Origin: Terana coerulea
Taxonomy: Eukaryota; Basidiomycota; Agaricomycetes; Polyporales; Phanerochaetaceae
Assembly: GCA_024811115.1 (NCBI GenBank)
Contig: JAKOGH010000806.1
Coordinates: forward strand, 62,001 to 126,000
Direction of reading: 5' to 3'
Length of the DNA stretch: 64,000 nt
Positions 23,531 through 34,373 of this stretch are shown one piece after another. The position numbers were made by a program, and so were the translations under genes. Below the pieces are notes generated by a model. That model saw nothing but the letters and a program-made list of their open reading frames with translations, was not told where the DNA came from and searched no databases. How positions within the stretch are numbered: the first letter of the stretch is position 1; each line of letters starts with the position of its first letter.

Positions 23531-25571
23531 ATGAGTCGTTCTGCCACTCTCGCTCGCTCGCCCACCACCATGGCCGCCGCCGCTGTCGCACAAGCTCAGG
23601 ATACCCCCTCTGTCGTCGCCACCCTCATTGACGACAGCCAGCTGCACAATGAGGAGCCTGTTCCTGACAAGATCAGCGCATACTACAGTCTTGTCTTCCC
23701 CAACTTCACCTATTATCTCCAAACTCTCAACGTCACTATCGGGAGACGATGTATCCCCGCCAACACGGCGTCCTCGTCCGAAAATCCTCAGGTCGACGTT
23801 GATCTTGGTCCTCTGAAGAGCGTTTCGCGTTTACACGCCAGGATCGAGTATGACGAGGACGAAGAACGCTTCGTACTTGTCGTGGTGGGCCGGAACGGCG
23901 CGTGGGTCGACGGAGTGTGGTCCGGAAGTGGCAGCAGAGTTCCTCTGGGTGACAGGTGCGCAGATGCAACCCCTCCGCTTGTTCTGAATCCTCCTTACTC
24001 TCGTGACAGGTCACAGATCCAGATAGCGTCGCGAACTTTTCACTTCGTCCTCCCGCCACCTCCTGCACCACCTGAGGATTCTCCTTCACCAAGCTCTCAT
24101 TCATCTATCGAGAACCGTCCTCGTTCACCTTCTGTCGATGTCACTTCGCTCGACGTTACATCAATATCTCCTCCCTCCTCTATTCCCCCCAACTCTCCTC
24201 CTGTGGCCCCAGTCACGGTGCCGTCACCTCCGAAGAAGATCTCTCGATTGCCAGAACCATCACTTCCCAATTCAAACTCGATACCCAGATTCAAGCCCAA
24301 TAAGAAGCGCAAGAAGCCTGAGGCGGACTCATTCTCTCTGGTCAAGCCCGAGGTGATGCCACCGAAGCCCCAGCTAACGTACGCGCAACTATCCTACCGA
24401 GCAATCAAGGCGCTAGGCGGGCCAGCTTCTCTTCAAGATATTTGCCAGTGGATCTTAGACAACCACGAGTGGTACAGGTACCAGGAGAAGGAGTGGGGGT
24501 TCGTACTCATGATTTGTGTTTCGATGCGTACGCTAATCAGTCATATAGGGTTCCGTACGCCATACCCTCTCGGCAAATGCTGCATTCAAGAAGGTAGATC
24601 GTGGTCCGGACTCGAAGGGCAAGGGTGCTCTTTGGTCTGTAGATCCACAGCACGAGCATACTTTCGAGGAGCAGGAGGCTCGCAAGCAGGCGGAGGGTAA
24701 AGCTCTCGGTAAGAAGGGCAAAACCCTCGACCCACCACTTAAGCGTAGCATCAAGGGAGACACGAAGGGAGCACCACTACCTCCGCCGCTGACGTCCGCC
24801 CCACTTATTATGAAGAGCTCTTTTACTGCTAAGGCCGCGCAGAATTCGCAGCCTGTGCCATCTGTCAAGACCGAACCGTCTACGGCGTCAACACCTCTCC
24901 TAGCTTCTGGTGCCCCTTCTACCACCATATTTCATGCCTTCACTCCGACCGTAACGCATCATAACGCTGGTCAATCTCCACCCACGACAGCCCAGGCGGC
25001 TACTTCGACACCTACCCCAGCGGCTCCCTCCATTCCACCGCTACCTCCCAACGTCCGCCTTCCGATTATTATCGGCCCAGTTCCCTCGTCGTCTTCCGAG
25101 GCTGCTAACCCTGATGCTAAGCCCATTGTTCTTCACCAGAACACCCTATACCTCAACCCGAAAATATTTGCTCGTCTCGCTCCACAACAAGTCACTGATC
25201 TGGAAGCTCTCGGTGCTCAGAAGGCTCTGGAGATCCTGCAGGGCTACATCGTGTCGTACTACAAGGAGAAGTTGCGTGCAGAGGGTGGACGAGGCCGTGG
25301 GCGCGGTCGCGGCAAGCGTCCGAGGGGCGGAGGTTCGCAGGGTCCTCCGCGTCCACAGGCACCGGAAGGGCTCTTCGTTACGACCCCTTTACCCGACCGC
25401 TCCGGCTCTGCGAAGCCGCAGCTGCAGGTCAGCACCTCGGCGGCGCCTCCTATGGCCTCCTTACAGCCGCCGCCGGACGACCGCCCGGACTCCCCAGTGA
25501 TTATCATCGATGACGACGACGAGGACGTGCACGTCGCCAAGCGGCCACGTCTGGATGGGGAAGGCGTGTGA
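23531..25571 (+). CDS. FHA-forkhead transcription factor (Fhl1-type)
   Basis: An FHA domain comes first (ISAYYSLVFPNFTYYLQTL, TIGRR, SRLHARIEYD, GRNGAWVDG). A winged-helix forkhead domain follows: LTYAQLSYRAIKALGGPASL, WILDNHEWY and, after an intron at 24503-24548, SVRHTLSANAAFKKV. Yeast Fhl1 and Fkh1/2 share this FHA-forkhead order; Fhl1 controls ribosomal protein genes. The C-terminal half is Pro/Ser-rich with an RGRGRGRGKRPRGG stretch and an acidic end. A 54-nt in-frame intron (23956-24009) probably interrupts the FHA domain. A second start at 23570 has the better context, CACCATGGCC. Confidence 0.88.
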
Positions 25572-26046
25572 GCGTTGTCTAGTACCAGTGCGAACGTGCC
25601 TCCACGCTGTTGGACAGTTTGATAGACTTTTCATGTCTCATAGACTGCTTCTCTCTGGTGCGCCTTTCGTCATCTGCACACGTGTATTACTAGGCATTAT
25701 CATTGTCTGCGTTGGGGATAACCCCTCAGCTCTAGAGTTTATGACTGTGATGACCTACACAAGAACCCGGATTCCCTTAGTACAATAGTGACTGTCTGTT
25801 AATTAGCTTACTATACCGGCGTAATGACGAGCAGAAGATTTGCAGATGCGGCGTCAAGTATTCATATCCCTGCGCCATCGTAAGTTAAGTTCGTCGTCGT
25901 TCCTCTATTTAGCGGGGAAACTTCTGTCTGCACAAATGCGTGCGCTCTCGTACAACCTCACGTACTTATTTGTCGAATGTGAATTGCAAAGATCATTCTT
26001 TTCAGCAGTTGATATCCATAATCAGACATGTTCGTACATTGTCTAC
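25572..26046. other. Intergenic, forkhead 3' end to tRNA-Leu
   Basis: AT-richer than neighbouring genes. It should hold the 3' UTR of the forkhead gene. No coding or RNA feature was recognised apart from the tRNA that follows. Confidence 0.4.
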
Positions 26047-26140
26047 GGTGAGATGGCCGAGCGGTCTAAGGCGCTAGTTTCAGGCTCTATGGGCAAGTTA
26101 CTAGTCAGAAATGGCGTGGGTTCGAATCCCACTCTCATCA
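26047..26140 (+). tRNA. tRNA-Leu(CAG) with a 14-nt intron
   Basis: Folds as a tRNA. The acceptor is GGTGAGA paired with TCTCATC plus discriminator A. The D-arm is in a GGCCGAGCGGTCTAAGGC context. The anticodon stem is CTAGT/ACTAG and the loop TTCAGG..T carries anticodon CAG. The T-arm is GTGGG-TTCGAAT-CCCAC. A 14-nt intron, CTCTATGGGCAAGT, lies one base 3' of the anticodon, the canonical site. A near-identical gene lies at 39812-39905 on the other strand. Confidence 0.93.
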
Positions 26141-26972
26141 TTTTCCTCGGCGTCCGCGCTCCTTTTTTATTAAAAAAATAGCTACTCTTATGATTTATGG
26201 CTGCTGGCTGCTGGACTATTCAGATTCTTGAATACGATAAGAAGTGTCACTTGTTCTCGCGTGTGACGGCCTTTCCAAAAAAGCAATCTTCCGACTCTTG
26301 CCAGCTGTAAATCTGTAAGACTTACTTAGTACCTTACTAGTAAGTACTTACTCCCCACATGCGCAGCCAGAAACCCGCTGGCTCGGAGAGAATCCGCTCT
26401 TTGTTTCTAACTCTCAACCATACACGATAAACTTGTACGTAGAGCATGCACAGTGATTCAAGGGTTCCCGGAAGCCATTGTGTAACGCATGTGCAAAGAC
26501 TCTGACGGTCGTGCTTTGGAGTTACTTATATATGCAATGTTTCGCATTGTAAACGTGTTACATGAAAGAAACTGACGAACAGAGCACTTAGGATTGCCCT
26601 CGTATGCACCCTATATATACTCAATATATACCAGTACGACTACCGAGAGATACGACGCTCCATTGCGTGCGCAGTGTACGCGGAGGGCGCAGGACCTAGG
26701 TTAGCTCGTCGTGGACCCGGAATAGACATCTGTCAGCAATCCTCGGTGCATCTTCTCCAAGAGGGAGAAACCCCGTAGGCCGGAGGACAGCCTTGCAGCG
26801 CCGCTGGAACATGGGCGGTCTGCTGGTGATGTGCCCTGTGATCTGAACGGAAGTGCTTATAACTAACTTGAATCAAAGACCTCCACATAAACTGGATATA
26901 GAGCATCCAGTTCAACTAATGCCACGATGATGTAGCGTCCACAGCGCGGGCTGCTGAAGACCGAAATATCGG
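26141..26972. other. Intergenic, about 0.8 kb
   Basis: Between the tRNA and the WKF gene 3' end. AT-rich patches and TATATA runs near 26610-26630 are present. No gene, RNA or repeat was recognised. Confidence 0.4.
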
Positions 26973-28217
26973 CTAGTTACTTGCTCCGAGGGCACCTAGG
27001 AGCTCACGGGCCCTCTGTTGCTTCATGCCGAGCCTAGCATCTAGCGGAACGTCAAACTTGACTGTAGATTTCTCCACATTGCCGGTTGGTAGTGGTTCTG
27101 CAACAAGCCCCGCTTCCTCGGTAGGGAGTTGCTCGAGGACGTCACGACACGCTTTGATGAGACTCTAGAGGACGTTCAGAGAAGTAAGATGTATGAAGTG
27201 CTACATATGCTCACCTCGCGGACACCGCCCTGCACAGCCGATAGGTATTTGTTCGTCAGAGGAACATATTTTTCTGGTATCTGCAGATGAAGTTAGTATG
27301 TAGGAGTGTAAGAAAAATATACGAGATACAGTACGCACCGCTTCTTCTGACCATATATTCCGCAGCAGCCAATTTTGACGGGCTTTGTTGAACTTCCAGC
27401 TGGACGCGTCCTCCGCCTGCAAGTAAGCGTATGCCAAGGCTAGTGTACAGCTGAGCATTACATTGACACTGATGACGAGTGCCAAAATACCTTTCTGCGG
27501 CTGCTCTGAAAGCGACTCATCTTCCGCTGGATCAGGGAAGCCAGACTGACTACGCTTTCGCCTTTTCTTCTTGCTTGACTCGGACTTCTCATCCGCGGCG
27601 TCCACATTTCCCCCGTCCCCCTTTCGCTTTTTACTCTTCTTCGCGCTCTGCTCAGCTTCCACCACTACCTGAGTATTTGCCGCAGCATCTTCCGCCTCTT
27701 TTCGCTTTCTCGCTTTCCGCTCCTCCTTCGACTCGCGTTTCACCTCTGCAGGCACTCCGGGCTCTGCGTCTCCCTGTTGCTTTTCAGCGTGCTTATCCTT
27801 GCGCTTCTTTTTCTTGTCCTTACGCGACGCATCCGTGCTGTTGTCCTCCTCCAAAACGCGTGCTGCTTCGAGGGGTTCCGAAGGAGTGTCGTTTTCTGCT
27901 TCTGGTTCCTCAGCGTGCTTGGGCTTCTTACTCTTCCTCTTTCTCTCCCTCGTCTCTGTGGGCTTCTCCATAGCCTGTCCCACCTCTACTTTCGCCTTTG
28001 CTTCAACCTCTGCCTCCCGCTTCCTCCTTTTCTTATCCCGCTTCTCCTTTTTCCCGTCTTCCTCCAAGACCGCTTTGCTTGAACCCTCCGCGACCTCACG
28101 TTCCGCTACGACCTTGACATCCTCCTCAGACTTTGACTTGCGCTTTGAATGCTTCTCGTCCAAGCCCTTGCTGGAGGACTTGTCCTTTTTCTTCTTCTCC
28201 GGCTCCGTCGATCCCAT
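26973..28217 (-). CDS. Lysine-rich protein with WKF domain (C7orf50-like)
   Basis: The first three quarters is a Lys/Glu/Arg-rich disordered region with many KKRKR-type runs, typical of nucleolar proteins. Near the C-terminus, in short exons, is the WKF domain: SWKFNKARQNWLLRNIWSEE, IPEKYVPLTNKYLSAVQGG, then SLIKACRDVLEQLP. The C-terminal exon ends RELLGALGASN. Human C7orf50 shares this architecture and is nucleolar; its role is likely in ribosome biogenesis. The exons after the first large one are short and their borders approximate. Confidence 0.8.
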
Positions 28218-28621
28218 TACTGGCGTGTGCGAGACGAGTAGATATCAAAGATTGTCAGACTGAGACACTGTGCCGCAAAGATTTTCGTCCGGCCAGGCAC
28301 TGGACGAGAATAGGTCAAGGATGCGTTGATCGAGGGGGAGACGAGATGATGGTCGACTTCACGGGGCGCGCAAAGTCGCTGATGGCAGCGGTGTGTGCCT
28401 CGGGCCTCGGACGGGCTCTCACTGCCACTCTTCCGGCTTCTTCACTCACAACCTCGCTCGCGTGCTCACGTACACGCATCGACATTCTCTCGCTGTTTGT
28501 TGCTTACTCAACCCCACCATCCATTGAAGCCTCACGGACACGAAACATTTCTTGCATCTCCACGTCTAGCGTTCAGGACACACCACACTCGCCGAACTAG
28601 CGTCGCATCGCATAGCCAGAC
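28218..28621. promoter_or_regulatory. Divergent promoter, WKF gene / ARL1
   Basis: About 400 bp between divergent starts. No distinct motif was recognised. Confidence 0.4.
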
Positions 28622-29513
28622 ATGGGTCTTTCTTTCAGCTCCCTCTTCAGCTCCCTGGCATGGTGGGGCAAGGACAAGGACGTTCGGATATTGATGCTCG
28701 GCTTGGACTCTGCTGGAAAAGTGAGTGTCATGCATTGCCCATTGCGCGAGAGACGGCGACTAATGCCGTGTTGAATAGACGACCATTCTGTACCGGTTAC
28801 AGGTACGTGTCGAGACTGCAAGCGGAAGAGCACCGCTTCAGCTAATGGGTGTCACAGATTGGTGAAGTCGTCTCTACAATACCAAGTACGTAGCACTCGA
28901 GGTCGCAAGGTTACTGCTGACTCATGGCATATTATGCGCATAGCGATCGGATTCAATGTCGAAACTGTAGAGGTATGGTCTCTGGAGACCTGCATTTTAC
29001 ATACGAAAGACTCAACCGTTTGGACAGTACAAAAACATCAAGTTCCAAGTGTGGGACCTCGGTGGTCAATCAAGTATTCGGTAAGTGAAATAGCTCTTTT
29101 CTCACCCTTCCTTCATCTTACAGTCTCTGTTCGGCCGTGCAGACCATACTGGCGTTGTTACTTCCCTAATACTTCCGCCATCATCTACGTGATTGACTCG
29201 TCCGACCGAGATCGTATAGATACCTCGCGGTCCGAGCTCCTGACGATGCTTAGCGAGGACGAGCTCGCCGGTGTCCCTCTACTCGTGTTCTGTAACAAGC
29301 AAGACGTAAACGGCGCGCTACCGCCAGCAGAAATTAGCGAGAAATTGGGGTTGGCGGGGGGTGAGAAGAGTAGGGAGTGGAGTGTCCGAGGCTGTTGTGC
29401 GACGGAGGGTCAGGGCTTAGAGGAGGGCTTGGATTGGTGCGTAGCTGAACCTTCGACCGATTGGCTTTGCTAACAGGCTACGCAGGCTTGTGAACGCCAT
29501 CCAGAAGAAATAA
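28622..29513 (+). CDS. ARL1: ADP-ribosylation factor-like GTPase ARL1
   Basis: Starts MGLSFSSLF with a glycine at position 2 for myristoylation. Has the P-loop GLDSAGKTTILYRLQ (split by an intron), switch I ending TIPTIGFNVETVEY, switch II WDLGGQSSIRPYW (split by an intron after CG), and NKQD for guanine recognition. The C-terminal helix ends LVNAIQKK. ARL1 recruits GRIP-domain golgins at the trans-Golgi. Arl1 is favoured over Arf1 by the SSLFSSLAWW N-terminus and the IRPYWRCYF stretch. Seven short exons; all junctions keep frame. Confidence 0.9.
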
Positions 29514-29747
29514 ATACCATCGGAAGAGGTCGCTCGTACCTCACGTCATTGCATGCATTATTCGGCCGGACGCTTTTAGCTCCATATATATACGTATCCT
29601 GTTTGTACATCATTATAATTGCTTATGTTCTTCTGCTGCCTCTGCGTGGAACATGTCCAGGAACCAGAAAACGTCCAACATCACGTCCATTAGATCCTGT
29701 TAAATGCTACATACATGTCGACCAACCAAATGTCGAAGAGCCGGGTC

Positions 29748-31559
29748 TTACGGGCTGGCTGCCCAGCTCCAGTTCCACTTCATCTCTTCTGGCTCCTGAT
29801 CACATTGCCTGTACGTTTCCAGATCTTGCCTCCACACCCTCACACTCCCATCATCTGCGCACGTCGCCAACATGCCGTCCGCCCAGTCCACGGCGCCCAC
29901 CTCGCCCCGCTGACCGCAGAGCTGCACACCCCGTCCCCTCAGGTCACCCAGGCCGCACCGCGCCATGTCCATGCGCTCCCGCGTCGTGCTCGTCACGTCG
30001 AACAGGAAGACGCTGCCCTTCGCCGCGCCGCCGCTCGCGAGCCACCGTCCGCACGGTGAGAGGCTGGTGCGCACGTAGAACGAGTTGGTGCGCATGTTCT
30101 CGTGCCCGTAGGACCACGGGTCGGTGTTGGGGTCGTCTGAGTGGCCTGAAAGGACTTCGAGCGATCCCAGGTCGTATGTATGCACTCGAGAGTCGTTCGC
30201 TACTGCAAACAACAGGCCAGCGGAAGGCCCTGTGCCTTGCACCATGCTTGTTATGCCTCGTGGGCGCCGAGTGCCGCTGTATGTCGTTGGGTCGATGGTC
30301 GACATATAGGAGGGCTGAGTAATAGAGTCAATCCCAGTGTCGTTAGCTTTCCGTTTGGAACGCCGTTTCGAGTCCAGGTAACGGAGATCCCATTGGCGAA
30401 GGATCCTAGTCCGCTGTCAGCACCGCGAATAGTACAAAACCTGAATGCACACACCCGTCATATGATCCTCCACTAATCAACCCGTACCGGTCTGCCTGGG
30501 AGAACGCCAAGGCGGTGACGCCTCTCGCAGGAGGCGCAGTGAGCTTTCCCTTCCGTACCGTTGACTTCCCCGTCTCATGCGCCTTCGAGACCAGCAGCAC
30601 CGGCTTCGCCCCTTTTCCACTCCCATTCCCAGCTATCCTTAGGTCCCACACGCATATCATCCCGTCTCGACTGCCCGAGCACAGGACGTCTCCGTCGCGC
30701 GTCGGGTCCCAGGCGACGGTCTTCACGGTGCTCGTGTGGAAGTGCAGGGAGTGCGTCCGTTTGACGTCGGTCGGCGTGAGCTTGCAGACCTTGACGGCCT
30801 GGTCTGCGCCGACGGTGGCAAGGAGGTCATCGGACGGCGACCATTGGACGTCAAACACGCCGTTTTCGTGTGGCCGGAAGGTTACTCTTTGCGGCTCTAT
30901 AATAGCACCGGTAAGAAAAGCCTCTGCACTACGGGGAAGTTAGACACGCACCGACGTCCCACTCGTTTCGCTTCGCCGTGTCTAGGATGTGTACCGCGCC
31001 TTGCTCAGATGCCACAGCAAGCTTCGAGCCCTTTCCGAGCTTTGCTGCATGGGAGTATGCGCAGGCGTATGGTGGACTAAGGTACGAGCTGGGGAGTATT
31101 GAATGGGTTTGGAACACGTCTGACTTGTTGGATGAGACGAAAGACTGGAGTATCGAGCGGGTTGGTACTGAAAAACCTATTAGAGTGTAGAATAATTAAA
31201 TTAAGAGCCCACATACTTTGCGGTAGTCTACCCAAGGAAGACGGCCCAGCTAAAATCGCGTTACTTCGTATCCCATACGCCCTCGCGTTCCTGTACACGC
31301 GTTGCACGGGCACAAACACCTCATCATCCTCTTCCTCATCACTACCATCGTCCTCAGAGGACTCCTCATCCCGTCGCTCCTCAACTTTGACGCGTTTTCT
31401 CGCCCCGAGCGTATAATTGTCGTCCGCGACACGCTTCTTGGGGTCGGGCGATGGCGTGAGCAGCGAAATGACGGGCACACCATCTCGTTTCTCGTGCTCG
31501 CCGTTTGTCCGGTTGACAAGCACAGGCCGCGATGGCGAGGACGACGGTGCTGGTGGCAT
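29748..31559 (-). CDS. CDT2: WD40 protein CDT2 (Denticleless), CRL4 substrate receptor
   Basis: A short basic/acidic N-terminus is followed by a WD40 propeller. It begins with LSPPYACAYSHAAKLGKGSK and LAVASEQGAVHILD, then FDVQWSPSDDLLATVGADQ, FHTSTVKTVAWDPTRDGDV and CSGSRDGMICVWDLR. Two WDxR motifs (VWDLR, QWDLR), which mark DDB1-binding adaptors, are present. Cdt2 guides the Cul4-Ddb1 ubiquitin ligase to PCNA-bound targets such as Cdt1 and Spd1. The end is QEPEEMKWNWSWAASP. No PIP box was located. CDT2 identity is inferred from the overall pattern; another WD40 DCAF is the alternative. Confidence 0.8.
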
Positions 31560-31894
31560 GGTGTGGGTGGGACGGAGTAAAGTGAGAAATTGGGAAGAGC
31601 CAAGCAGGCGCAGGCAAGAGGCGCGTATCTGGTCTTCTCACGTGAGCGTGCCTCGTTGATCGCGGCTCTGAGTCCGCGTCGGGACGCCATTTACTGAAAC
31701 GCCGCAGGCTGAGGCCTAGAAGCCAATTGCTGTCGTTGAAGTTCATGTAATCACGCAAACTGTTTTACAGGCCACAATGCAGTTTATCCAATTGCCTCCG
31801 CGTGGATCGACAACTCTGCGACAGCGCAAACACTTCAGCGTACACATTATCTACGTAACAGCGACGAAACTCGAAAACGGGTACGACGAAACAC
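31560..31894. other. Intergenic, ALAS 3' end to CDT2 promoter
   Basis: Tandem minus-strand genes flank it. A short upstream open frame (ATG at 31688-31690 on the minus strand, starting MASRRGLRAA) lies in the likely CDT2 5' leader; no function is evident. Confidence 0.35.
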
Positions 31895-34051
31895 TCAAGC
31901 AGAAGCAGACATGGCACGGGGAGCATGAATGGAAGAGGCGGGGATGTCGATGGGCGCGGGCTTAACGGCAGAGTTGACGGCCCTGGAGGGAGTCGCGATG
32001 TAGGGACCGAGCAGGTCGTTGAACTTGCTGCGCGTAATGTTGACCGCCTTCTCATCGACGAACCGCTTCTGACCGGGGAGCAGCGTCTTGGGAGCGGTAC
32101 CGTCCATGAGGCCGACCTGCTCGTTGGTCCAAATGGGCTCGACGGGCTGCGCATCCGGCATACCGACGTTGGCGTGACCACCGAGCGCCTTCCAGTCCGA
32201 AGTGCGCTTGATGTTCAGCTCCTTGAACGTCTGATCGACGGCGGTAGCGAGGCGGGCGATCTGATCGACGGTGTGTCCGGGGTGACGGTGAAGCGAAGAC
32301 GCTCCTCGCCACGGGCGACGGTGGGGTAGTTGATGGCCTGGACGTAGACGTTGTGTTTGGAAAGGAGTGTGTCGGACGCCTGCCTGGCGAGGGCAGCGTC
32401 ACCAACGAGTACGGGGACGATGTGCGAAGGACCGGGGATGACGGGGATGTTGAGCGACTCAAAGCGAGACTTCAAGTCGCGGACGTTGATCTGCTTGAGC
32501 TGACGGTCGCCGGTGTACTCGCGCTGGTAGGAAATACTGGCGCGTGCGCCGGCGACGTTGGCGGGCGGGAGCGACGTGGTGAAGATGAATCCGGATGCGT
32601 AGGACCTGACCATGTCGACCATGTCAGTCGAGCCAGCGATGTAGCGCCGACGGCGCCGTAAGCCTTTCCGAGAGTTCCTGAGGATTAAAGTTTTAGAAAA
32701 GAAGGATCTGCAGGGCTTCATAGATTAAGCTCACCGGTGATGATGTCAACGCGATCCATAACGGAGCCCTTCACAGGCTCAGGGCTGTTGCCTGCGGCGA
32801 CCTGCGCTTTCCAGTCGAGGTGCTCGGCGACACCTGCACCGTGGGGTCCATAGAGCCCGACGGCGTGTACCTCGTCCAGGAATGTGAGCGCACCATACTT
32901 GTCAGCGAGGTCACATATCTCGGCGATGGGCCCGATGGTGCCACACATCGAGTAGACGCTCTCGAACGAGATAATCTTCGGGGTCTCCTTCGGATATTGA
33001 GCGAGCTTGCTCTCGAGGTCGGCCATGTCGTTGTGCTTGAAGATAACGCGCTTCGCACCAGAGTGCCGCATGCCGACGATCATCGACGCGTGGTTCATCT
33101 CATCTGAGAAGTACACGCAGCCAGGCAGCTTCGACCCAAGTGTTGTCAGGGTGGCGTCGTTGGCGACATAGCAGGAGGAGAATACGAGGGCTGCGGGCTT
33201 GCGGTGGAGCTGCGCAAGCTCTTCCTCGAGCGCGAGATGCATGCCGGTGTTACCGGCAATGTTTCTCGTGCCGCCGGCACCATGGCCGTACGTGTCCAAA
33301 GTGCGGCTATGGATAATATTGTCCGTCAGCATGCCGAAAGCCGGGGTAATAAGCACGGAGTAACACGCACTGCATGGTCTCCAATACGACAGGGTTGTTA
33401 CCCATGCCGAGGTAGTCATTGGCACACCAGACCTCCACTTCGTCCTTGACGTTACCAGTGTGCGCGATGGGGAACTTGTCCGCCTTGCGGTTGATGTTGT
33501 TGAAGTAGCGGTAGGACGCATCCTTGTGCTTCTTCTCCAACTCCTCCACGTAGAACTTCTCGTAGTCGAAGCCGCCCGGGGCGGGGACCTTCTTGCCGCT
33601 GTCGGTGGACGCAGTCCGGCTCGTCTCCTCGACTGCGTGGAAAGGGCAGCCGGTAGCGATCTTCGAAGAGGACGCCTTGAACGAGAGCTCTTGCTCCTTC
33701 TTCGACTTTGCCTTCGCGAGCTCATCCGCGACCCGCGCAGCAGCAATTGCCTTGGATGCGTGGGGGCACTTCGCGACGTCGGCAGACGACGTATCGACGC
33801 CCTTGTGCTGGTGAATCTTGGAGACGTCGGAGGTGGCTGCGACGCTAGCGTAGCCTGCGACAATCTGGCCCGAGCGCATTTGGAGGGCAGGACCCATGAC
33901 GGGGCAGCCCGTTGCCTTCACGGTCAATTTGGAGAGCGACGGGAAGCGCGGCGACGCTTTGGTGCATAGCGTACGGAGGGTGGCGGACTTTGTGCGGTGG
34001 AGATAAGGGGCACGAGTTCTTAAACTTGGTGATGCTGCCGAATCTTTCCAT
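31895..34051 (-). CDS. HEM1: 5-aminolevulinate synthase (HEM1), with two apparent frameshifts
   Basis: Pyridoxal-phosphate enzyme that makes 5-aminolevulinate from glycine and succinyl-CoA in mitochondria, the first step of heme synthesis. The N-terminal region carries heme regulatory CP motifs ([22 protein letters not shown]). The catalytic core shows [54 protein letters not shown] and [11 protein letters not shown] with the PLP lysine. Two one-base frame breaks are seen. Near the start (G run 34017-34020) the ATG frame and the core frame differ. At 32279-32282 the frame shifts after RLRFTVTP and resumes with [13 protein letters not shown]. Heme synthesis is normally essential, so assembly error is likely. 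Confidence 0.92.
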
Positions 34052-34373
34052 CGTTGCGGACGGTGAGCGAGACGGCGGGGACGAGGGGGACAGACACAAA
34101 AGTCGAGATCGTCGGACTGAGCCTCTTATGGAAACCCATTTAGCTGTGGCACGTGACTATACCATAGCTGGAGAGACCCGGCGTAATGGGACGTGGGTGA
34201 TTGGTCTCCCACAATTTCCCTAGCGCAGACGCGGGTTCGGGGCGGTCAGTGCCCGACTATTCCCGCCCTCAGCATTACTCTCGCGCCGCTGACTCCTTAG
34301 ATACAAGAGTAAGCATAAATTCCTCTATATCCCCTACGGCGCCGCTGACAACACAGGTATTTTATCTGCGTTA
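34052..34373. other. Intergenic, ARG8 3' end to ALAS promoter
   Basis: About 320 bp between tandem minus-strand genes. No specific site was recognised. Confidence 0.35.

Noticed and set aside
26733..26915. Small minus-strand frame downstream of the WKF gene
   Set aside because: Sixty codons, no homology-like pattern, beyond the WKF stop codon.
31556..31690. Upstream frame starting MASRRGLRAA as true start of CDT2
   Set aside because: It does not join the CDT2 frame without an unsupported intron; the ATG at 31559 gives a sensible start.
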